NCBI GenBank assembly: GCA_021826785.1
Contig: JAKAYN010000014.1
Coordinates: 3,181 to 9,024 of the forward strand
Reading direction: 5' to 3'
Length of the DNA: 5,844 nucleotides
Source of the DNA: Thermoplasmata archaeon
GTDB taxonomy: Archaea; Thermoplasmatota; Thermoplasmata; Thermoplasmatales; Thermoplasmataceae
Made by a program: the position numbers and the translations under genes. The notes below the pieces were generated by a model. The model searched no databases, was not told the origin of the DNA, and saw only the letters and a program-made list of their open reading frames with translations. This document shows, piece after piece, positions 1 to 5,047 of this stretch (position 1 is the first letter of the stretch; each line of letters starts with the position of its first letter).

Positions 1-1220
1 CCAAAGAACGAATCAAGTTTCCTAATGTTCAGCATTGCAGACCTTGCCTTCCATAAATTTACATCCACCCTTGTGAATTCCGATATGTATTTAATTGCAT
101 CATTTATGTCATCAAAAATTTCCGGCTTTGATTTAAATAGTTCCTTTACATTGCTTCTTACATACCATACACCAACAGGCAAATTAAAACCAGGATATAT
201 CTCACGCCATAGAACTGGTATTGCCTGTTTCCTCCTTTGATTTAGGTATTCAGCAACGGCAAGCCTGGAGGAATAATAACAGCCGCCTATATCAGGATAA
301 GTGCTTCTGCCATTGTAACCTTCATAATCGAGCTCTATTGCAACAGAGTTGCTGAATTTGTTCCATGTCGTATCTGGGAACCATGATTCTCCCCATTCAA
401 AAGACCAGTTTCCTGGCATTAATATGCCAATGAATAAATTTCCATTGGTTTTTCTTGTATAAACCTCTATTTTATCCAATGAATTATAATCCTTGATTTT
501 ATCAACAAAATAGTCAGATATATTTTTATCAGTAGCTGTTATTGACCATCTTGTTGGAACGACTTTTCTCATATTTTTTGTGCCAATCGATCCGGTGCTC
601 AAAATTTTTGATATCTCGTTTACTGTCTTTCCATTTTTATATAAATATATCATGGCATCTGATGCCTTAAAATCAGTATCATAATATGCCTTTTGTATTT
701 TTTCATCAATCTTTGTGTTTCCTATATAAATATTTGTTAGCGGTGATGATGGCCCCATTGGTGATACATTCTCATCAAGTATCACATCCTTTTTAAATGG
801 CTTTGAAACAGTCATGTTTAAATCAACAGGCCTTGATGACATTGAAAGCATCTGTATATCCTGAAATCTATAATCAGGATCTCTTGGCTCACTTATATTG
901 TATTTTAAGGATCCGCGGTATATTGAAAGCCTTTTCTCCAAAAAGTCATTTATATCCATTGAAAGCCAGGCATTTTCATCTTCATATATTGATGTGTCCC
1001 CTGCAACTGGCGGTGACGATGGATAGACATTTACCTTTGGATAGCCATACCTGCCAATGAATACCGATGGTGGAGAATTACCTGATAATTCATTTTTTGA
1101 ATTTGAATATATATTCTTTACCCTTATTGATACAAATAAAGGGCAGTATGATAAACCACAGAGCATCTTTGCACCCCTGCATTTTATGCATAGTTCAGGT
1201 GGAATCATCTTAACATTCAT
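1..1220 (-). CDS. nreA: NreA-type archaeal DNA repair protein (3' end just outside the window)
   Basis: Translating the minus strand from the ATG at 1220 gives an uninterrupted frame of 406 codons that runs off the left edge. The protein matches the archaeal Nre family (Nre_N plus Nre_C). Visible hallmarks are an N-terminal four-cysteine zinc-ribbon-like motif (C11, C14, C21, C26), the family block SPPSVFIGRYGYPKVNV at residues 49-65, VPTRWSIT at 221-228, and a C-terminal block YPDIGGCYYSSRLAVAEYL starting near residue 308. Nre proteins are tied to DNA damage tolerance in haloarchaea, where NreA binds the PCNA sliding clamp through a C-terminal PIP motif. Here the visible tail ends in LDSFFG (402-407), which resembles that motif. 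The family is about 400-420 residues long, so very little is missing, but the stop codon is not in view. An in-frame TAA lies two codons upstream of the ATG, which fixes the start at 1220 or at Met5. The gene is divergent from the pyruvate oxidase-like gene. The biochemical activity of the family is not established. Confidence 0.9.
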   Translation of the reverse strand, partial: MNVKMIPPELCIKCRGAKMLCGLSYCPLFVSIRVKNIYSNSKNELSGNSPPSVFIGRYGYPKVNVYPSSPPVAGDTSIYEDENAWLSMDINDFLEKRLSIYRGSLKYNISEPRDPDYRFQDIQMLSMSSRPVDLNMTVSKPFKKDVILDENVSPMGPSSPLTNIYIGNTKIDEKIQKAYYDTDFKASDAMIYLYKNGKTVNEISKILSTGSIGTKNMRKVVPTRWSITATDKNISDYFVDKIKDYNSLDKIEVYTRKTNGNLFIGILMPGNWSFEWGESWFPDTTWNKFSNSVAIELDYEGYNGRSTYPDIGGCYYSSRLAVAEYLNQRRKQAIPVLWREIYPGFNLPVGVWYVRSNVKELFKSKPEIFDDINDAIKYISEFTRVDVNLWKARSAMLNIRKLDSFF

Positions 1221-1241
1221 TAATTAATAAAAGTGTATTTA

Positions 1242-1250
1242 GTATATTTA
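1242..1250 (-). promoter_or_regulatory. Probable TATA box for the Nre gene
   Basis: On the minus strand TAAATATAC is centred about 26 bases upstream of the ATG at 1220, the usual spacing between an archaeal TATA box and the transcription start. No Shine-Dalgarno-like sequence lies between, so the transcript is probably leaderless. A second AT-rich candidate, TTTAAATA, begins at 1260. The whole region is AT-rich, so the exact box is uncertain. Confidence 0.45.
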
Positions 1251-1369
1251 CTTATTTAAACAGTATTTTTAATAAAATTTATTTAAATATAAATCTTGAA
1301 TTTAACATAAGTTTTAACGATTATTTATTGCGATTTTGTTTTAATTACATATAAAATATATAATATGCC

Positions 1370-1564
1370 TTATGTATTACGATTTTCATAATCTATCTTA
1401 ACTTGTTTTTCAATTCCATGTTTGATGCGATTATAATATTTTAATGCAATGACCTTAAGAATCATTTCTGCATCTTAATCAATTCTAGATATACCAAAGT
1501 GCTTTGCCTTAAGTTCGGTATTGATAAAGCTCTCTCTTGCCAGTATAATGGAGAATATATTATA
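1370..1564 (-). pseudogene. Possible remnant of a small gene, product unknown
   Basis: On the minus strand one frame stays open from 1564 to a single TAA at 1477-1475, then continues to a TAA at 1372-1370. That is about 64 codons with one internal stop in sequence where several would be expected by chance. The translation looks protein-like (for example ARESFINTELKAKHFGISR before the stop, and LKYYNRIKHGIEKQ after it) and uses codons typical of the neighbouring genes (ATA, AGA, GCA, AAG). The part after the stop contains an ATG at 1465 that would encode only 31 residues. I do not recognise a family. The exactly antiparallel plus-strand frame is also open from 1445 to 1630, so the direction is not secure. 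Chance is a real alternative. Confidence 0.17.
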
Positions 1565-1566
1565 CT
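1542..1566. repeat. Perfect 8-bp inverted repeat with 9-bp spacer
   Basis: AGTATAAT at 1542-1549 is the exact reverse complement of ATTATACT at 1559-1566, with spacer GGAGAATAT. It could be a dimeric regulator site or a weak RNA hairpin. It lies about 260 bp from the nearest start codon, far from either predicted promoter, so an operator role for the flanking genes is doubtful. AT-rich DNA gives such repeats by chance fairly often. Confidence 0.4.
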
Positions 1567-1787
1567 AAAATCTATTTATACTAAGTTTGCAGATCATGAT
1601 TATTTACTTCTAACGTTCTTATGTATGTGAAAACAATATGATATACCGAGTAACCTAGAAGAATCAAGATTTTTGGATCCATATTAAAATTCATAAAATA
1701 TGAGGCATAATACATAAAATGTAAAGGTTCTTGGAATTTAAATAAATACTATTTATAAATATTAAACTATTATTATCTAAATTTATC

Positions 1788-1796
1788 TTATAAAAA
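1788..1796 (+). promoter_or_regulatory. Probable TATA box for the pyruvate oxidase-like gene
   Basis: TTATAAAAA is centred about 35 bases upstream of the ATG at 1827. With normal archaeal spacing, transcription would start near 1818, leaving a leader of about 8 bases. The bases before the ATG (ATAAAGAT) contain no convincing Shine-Dalgarno sequence, which fits a leaderless or nearly leaderless mRNA. Another TATA-like run, ATTTATAAATATTAAA at 1751-1766, could serve a longer transcript. Confidence 0.45.
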
Positions 1797-1826
1797 GATA
1801 TATCAAAGATAAACTAATATAAAGAT

Positions 1827-3473
1827 ATGCCAACTGTTGCAGATATAATAATAAAAACACTTGTAAATTTTGGTGTAAAGCGTATATATGCCATTCCTGG
1901 AGATTCCTTAAATCCGATAATTGATGCAATAAGGAGAAACAAGTCAATAAAATATGTTCAGGTAAGGCACGAGGAAGGTGGTGCATTAAGTGCATCCTTT
2001 GAATCTAAGTATTCAGGGAATTTATCTGCATGCATGGGCACATCAGGTCCAGGATCAATACATCTCCTAAACGGCCTTTACGATGCAAAGATGCAGCATG
2101 TGCCAGTCATAGCCTTAACGGGCCAGATAGAAACAGATCTTTTATACCATGATTATTTCCAGGAGGTCGATCTCGTAAAGCTATTTGATGATGTATCAAT
2201 ATTTAATGCAAGGATAACAAATCCGGAGAACGCATCCTATATAATATGGAAGGCCTGCCGCCAAGCAATAATAAAACATGGCGTTGCACATGTTGATATG
2301 CCTGTCGATGTTCTTAGAATGAATGCACCGGAGATGGATTTTTCATACAGTATAGAAAAACCTGATTATAAACCAGATCTTAAAGCGGCGGAAGAATTAA
2401 TAAATAATAGCAAAAGACCATTGATATTTATAGGCGCCGGTGCAAGGAACTCCGGAGAAAAAATAGATAAATTTGCAGAGAAGATAGGTGCGCCAATTAT
2501 ATACGCATTGAACGGCAAAGGCATAGTAAGCGACTATGATAAAAAGGTTCTTGGCGGCATAGGCCTTCTGGGAACAAGACCATCGGTAAAGGCCATGTCA
2601 AGATCAGATTTAATAATATTCCTTGGTACATCATTTCCTTACACCGCATTTATCAGCAATGCGAAAAACATACAGGTTAATAACAATATAGAGGACTTTA
2701 ACAGGGTTGCAAAAGCTGATATATCATGCCTGTGTGATGTTTCATACTTCCTTGATAACATAAATGTAAATGAAAAGGATGATAAATTTTACAGTGAAAT
2801 GCAATCAGAAATCGAAAAATGGAAAAACGATATTGATAAGAAAGCGTCAAATAGAAACGGTACAATAACCGCAGAGGCCCTAAGCTATGAAATATCAAAG
2901 AGAATAGAGGATGATGCAATAATAGTTGGTGATACCGGAAATGTAACATTATGGGTGAACAGATACATAAATGCAAAGAAAAGCAATATGTTCTTCTTCT
3001 CATCATGGCTCGGCACGATGGGTGCTGGCATACCGGGAACCATTGGAATATCACTTGCATCAGGCAAGAAGGTCTATGGTATCATAGGCGATGGCAGCTT
3101 TGCAATGACATCAATGGAATTAATAACAATAAAAAAGTACAATATACCTGTTAAGCTCATTGTTTATGATAATCATATATTAGGAATGATAAAACTTGAG
3201 GAGGAAATAATGGGATATCCCGAGTACGGCGTTGATCTATACAACCCTGATTTTGCAAGGCTTGCCGAAGCCGTTGGCATAAAAGGAATAAGAATAGAAA
3301 ATTACAATGAATTAAATGAAAAGCTCGATGAATTCTTTAATTACGATGGGCCTGCTGTGCTTGATGTTATAACAGAGACAAACGAAACACCAATGCCACC
3401 GAAGCTTGAATTTAAGGTTGCAGAAAGGTACATAACATCGATACTAAGGGAAAAGCTTGAGCCGAAGGACTAA
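1827..3473 (+). CDS. Thiamine-diphosphate enzyme of the pyruvate oxidase / PoxB clade
   Basis: The 548-residue product has the three-domain layout of the pyruvate oxidase / acetolactate synthase superfamily. The N-terminal pyrimidine-binding domain has VKRIYAIPGDSLNPI (17-31) and the catalytic glutamate E49 in RHEEGGA. The segment GTSGPGSIHLLNGLYDA and a downstream YFQEVD match PoxB-type enzymes better than acetolactate synthase. The middle domain carries GTSFPYTAF (267-275), the FAD-contacting segment of this clade. The C-terminal domain has the diphosphate/Mg motif GDGSFAM (421-427), with D422 and N449 as likely metal ligands. The expected reaction is oxidative decarboxylation of pyruvate to acetate and CO2, with electrons going to FAD and then to quinone or oxygen. 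The protein stops about where E. coli PoxB begins its C-terminal membrane-binding peptide, so it is probably soluble or attached differently. The ATG at 1827 starts exactly at the conserved family N-terminus. Acetolactate synthase is the main alternative. The clade is secure; the substrate is inferred. Confidence 0.85.
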   Translation: MPTVADIIIKTLVNFGVKRIYAIPGDSLNPIIDAIRRNKSIKYVQVRHEEGGALSASFESKYSGNLSACMGTSGPGSIHLLNGLYDAKMQHVPVIALTGQIETDLLYHDYFQEVDLVKLFDDVSIFNARITNPENASYIIWKACRQAIIKHGVAHVDMPVDVLRMNAPEMDFSYSIEKPDYKPDLKAAEELINNSKRPLIFIGAGARNSGEKIDKFAEKIGAPIIYALNGKGIVSDYDKKVLGGIGLLGTRPSVKAMSRSDLIIFLGTSFPYTAFISNAKNIQVNNNIEDFNRVAKADISCLCDVSYFLDNINVNEKDDKFYSEMQSEIEKWKNDIDKKASNRNGTITAEALSYEISKRIEDDAIIVGDTGNVTLWVNRYINAKKSNMFFFSSWLGTMGAGIPGTIGISLASGKKVYGIIGDGSFAMTSMELITIKKYNIPVKLIVYDNHILGMIKLEEEIMGYPEYGVDLYNPDFARLAEAVGIKGIRIENYNELNEKLDEFFNYDGPAVLDVITETNETPMPPKLEFKVAERYITSILREKLEPKD

Positions 3474-3481
3474 ATGATGTG

Positions 3482-3510
3482 TTTTAATTTAAATTTTATT
3501 TGATTTAATA
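3482..3510 (+). terminator. T-rich tract after the pyruvate oxidase-like gene
   Basis: Starting 9 bases after the TAA at 3471-3473, the plus strand is T-rich, with runs of four Ts separated by short A runs and no GC stem. Archaeal RNA polymerase commonly terminates at such T-runs. The same bases also supply the likely promoter of the next gene, so terminator and promoter appear to be merged in a 47-bp spacer. Confidence 0.35.
3488..3497 (+). promoter_or_regulatory. Probable TATA box for the DUF72 gene
   Basis: TTTAAATTTT is centred about 28 bases upstream of the ATG at 3521, the right spacing for a leaderless transcript. No Shine-Dalgarno sequence precedes the ATG (the preceding bases are TTGATCTCC). 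This favours independent transcription over read-through from the upstream gene, although co-transcription across only 47 bp cannot be excluded. Confidence 0.35.
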
Positions 3511-3520
3511 ATTGATCTCC

Positions 3521-4225
3521 ATGAATATAAACATAGGCTGTTCCGGCTGGTTTTATTTACACTGGTACAAAACGTTTTATCCCGAGGGCATCAAAAGATC
3601 CCAATGGTTTAAATATTACTCATCGTTATTTAACACGGTTGAAATAAATTCAACGTTTTACACTATGCCCAGCGAAAAAAGATCCATTACATGGTATAAA
3701 AACTCACCTGAGCATTTTATATATGCTGTTAAAATGAACAAAACTGTGACGCATATAAATAAGCTAAATAACTGTTCTGATATAATAAATGATTTTATTA
3801 ATAAAATAAATCCTTTAAATGGAAAGTTAAAATGCATACTTTATCAGATGCCCCCATCATTTAAGAAAAACGATGAAAACATGAAAATGGTCTTTAATAT
3901 ACCAAGGGGCAGCTTTATAGAGTTCAGGCACAGATCCTGGGATGCAAAATCAATGAAAGATATAATAGAATCAGGAATACATGTAGTTTCAGTGAGCTCA
4001 TCAAAGTTTCCTTTTATTGTAAACGATGATGATATTTTATATCTAAGATTTCACGGCGATAAAAACGGTTACATGACCGATTATAATGACAGGTTAAGAT
4101 ACTTTGCAGAAAAAATTATAGAAAGCGGTGCCAATACATCATATATTTATTTCAACAACGGTTACAATGCTTATGCGCCAAAAAACGCTCTGAAACTTAT
4201 TGAAATAATAAATGAATTAATTTAA
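3521..4225 (+). CDS. DUF72 (YecE-like) family protein, function unknown
   Basis: The 234-residue protein carries the DUF72 family landmarks in order: GCSGW at residues 6-10, WYKTFYPEG (15-23), FNTVEINSTFY (37-47) with the conserved Glu41, a YQMPPSF segment in the middle, FIEFRHRSWD (132-141), YLRFHG (174-179), and near the C-terminus FNNGYNAYAPKNALKL. DUF72 proteins adopt a TIM-barrel-like fold; their substrate is not established, although conserved acidic and His/Arg residues suggest an enzyme. Length is usual for the family. I chose the ATG at 3521 because it places GCSGW at the normal distance from the N-terminus and fits the TATA spacing. A TTG at 3512 would add only three residues. The gene meets the 3-hydroxyacyl-CoA dehydrogenase tail to tail with no bases between stops. 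Neighbours give no clue to its role. No signal peptide or membrane segment is seen, so it is probably cytoplasmic. Confidence 0.88.
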   Translation: MNINIGCSGWFYLHWYKTFYPEGIKRSQWFKYYSSLFNTVEINSTFYTMPSEKRSITWYKNSPEHFIYAVKMNKTVTHINKLNNCSDIINDFINKINPLNGKLKCILYQMPPSFKKNDENMKMVFNIPRGSFIEFRHRSWDAKSMKDIIESGIHVVSVSSSKFPFIVNDDDILYLRFHGDKNGYMTDYNDRLRYFAEKIIESGANTSYIYFNNGYNAYAPKNALKLIEIINELI

Positions 4226-5047
4226 TCATTTATATTTATAGAATCCCTCGCCGGTCTTCCTGCCAAGCTTACCTGCATAGACGAGATTTCTTAATGTTAT
4301 CGGTGGTTTAAACCTCTCAGATCCAGTATCATTGTATAAAACATTCATTATATCATAGACAACGTCAAGTCCTATAAAATCTGAGAGCTCAAGTGGGCCC
4401 ATTGGATGGTTCATGCCAAGCTTCATTACTGTGTCTATACCCTCTGCACTTGCAACGCTTTCCTCGTATGCTATAATTGCCTCCCTGAGCATTGCCATGA
4501 GAACACGGTTTGAAACAAAACCCGGAAAATCCCTTACTTCAACAGGTGTTTTGCCAAGTGATTTTGATATCTCAATTATTTTCTTGGTTGTTTCATCAGA
4601 AGTGCTGTTACCACGTACAATCTCTATTAAACTCATTATTGGTGGTGGATTAAAAAAATGCATGCCTATGAATTTTTCAGGATTTTTTACAAATCTTGAA
4701 AGATATGTTATCGATATTGATGATGTGTTTGTTGCTATAATTGAATTCGATTTAATTTTTGATAGAACATCCTTTTTTACATCCTCTCTTTCGAGAACGG
4801 CTTCTATGTAGAGATCAGATTCCTGAGCATTTATGTCAGTATTAATATTTATCCTTGAAAGAACATCATCAACGCTTTTTATTTTTCCCTTTTCCTGGAA
4901 TTTTTTTAACGAGTTTTCTATCCTTTTTATTCCCATATTTAATATATCATAGCTTACATCACTTAAAAGAACATCATTGTTGTTCATTGCGAAGACTTCT
5001 GCTATGCCAGAGCCCATCGTACCGGCACCAATAACTGTGACCTTCAT
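4226..5047 (-). CDS. 3-hydroxyacyl-CoA dehydrogenase (NAD-dependent, stand-alone)
   Basis: The 273-residue product is a complete stand-alone 3-hydroxyacyl-CoA dehydrogenase, the type also called 3-hydroxybutyryl-CoA dehydrogenase. The N-terminal Rossmann domain has GAGTMG (7-12) and an acidic D30 at the end of the second strand, which favours NAD over NADP. The catalytic set is intact and correctly spaced: S109 in NTSS, H130 and E142 in the GMHFFNPPPIMSLIEIV segment, and N180 in PGFVSNR. The C-terminal domain has HPMGPLELSDFIGLD and ends with GRKTGEGFYKY. It interconverts 3-hydroxyacyl-CoA and 3-ketoacyl-CoA in the cytoplasm and would feed or draw from the thiolase encoded just upstream. The start at 5047 overlaps the thiolase stop (ATGA) and places the Rossmann strand right at the N-terminus, as is normal. 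A start at 5095 would add 16 residues, an arginine/tryptophan-rich stretch read inside the thiolase gene, and was rejected. Chain-length preference cannot be read from the sequence. Confidence 0.93.
   Translation of the reverse strand: MKVTVIGAGTMGSGIAEVFAMNNNDVLLSDVSYDILNMGIKRIENSLKKFQEKGKIKSVDDVLSRININTDINAQESDLYIEAVLEREDVKKDVLSKIKSNSIIATNTSSISITYLSRFVKNPEKFIGMHFFNPPPIMSLIEIVRGNSTSDETTKKIIEISKSLGKTPVEVRDFPGFVSNRVLMAMLREAIIAYEESVASAEGIDTVMKLGMNHPMGPLELSDFIGLDVVYDIMNVLYNDTGSERFKPPITLRNLVYAGKLGRKTGEGFYKYK

Larger units (their letters stand above)
1221..1826. other. 606-bp divergent intergenic region, very AT-rich
   Basis: This spacer lies between the start codons of the Nre gene and the pyruvate oxidase-like gene. 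It contains TATA-like boxes for both genes at its ends, an inverted repeat at 1542-1566, a 10-bp palindrome ATTTATAAAT at 1751-1760, and a possible decayed reading frame at 1370-1564. I see no tRNA, no C/D-box RNA signature, no insertion sequence ends and no intact gene with a normal start. It is long compared with the 47-bp, 0-bp and -4-bp junctions elsewhere in the window, so it may hold a relic gene, an unrecognised small RNA, or simply degraded sequence. Confidence 0.7.

Noticed and set aside
25..240. Plus-strand open frame of 71 codons
   Set aside because: It is wholly antisense to the Nre coding frame, which has strong family motifs; it has no recognisable domain.
797..1060. Plus-strand open frame of 87 codons
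   Set aside because: Antisense to the N-terminal half of the Nre gene, with a low-complexity composition typical of a shadow frame.
1221..1826. tRNA, C/D-box RNA or CRISPR array in the intergenic region
   Set aside because: No TPsiC-like arm, no paired C and D boxes, and no regularly spaced repeats were seen by eye.
2698..3060. Minus-strand open frame of 120 codons inside the pyruvate oxidase-like gene
   Set aside because: Cys/His/Leu-rich translation with no motif, lying opposite the well-supported thiamine-diphosphate domain.
1827..3473. Acetolactate synthase large subunit
   Set aside because: The GPGSIHLLNGLYDA and FPY segments and RHEEGG fit the PoxB clade better, and no small regulatory subunit gene lies next to it. 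It remains the main alternative.
3512..3520. TTG start for the DUF72 protein
   Set aside because: The ATG nine bases later gives the standard family N-terminus and correct TATA spacing; the three extra residues add nothing.
4413..4811. Plus-strand open frame of 132 codons
   Set aside because: Antisense to the catalytic core of the 3-hydroxyacyl-CoA dehydrogenase, whose active-site residues are all intact.
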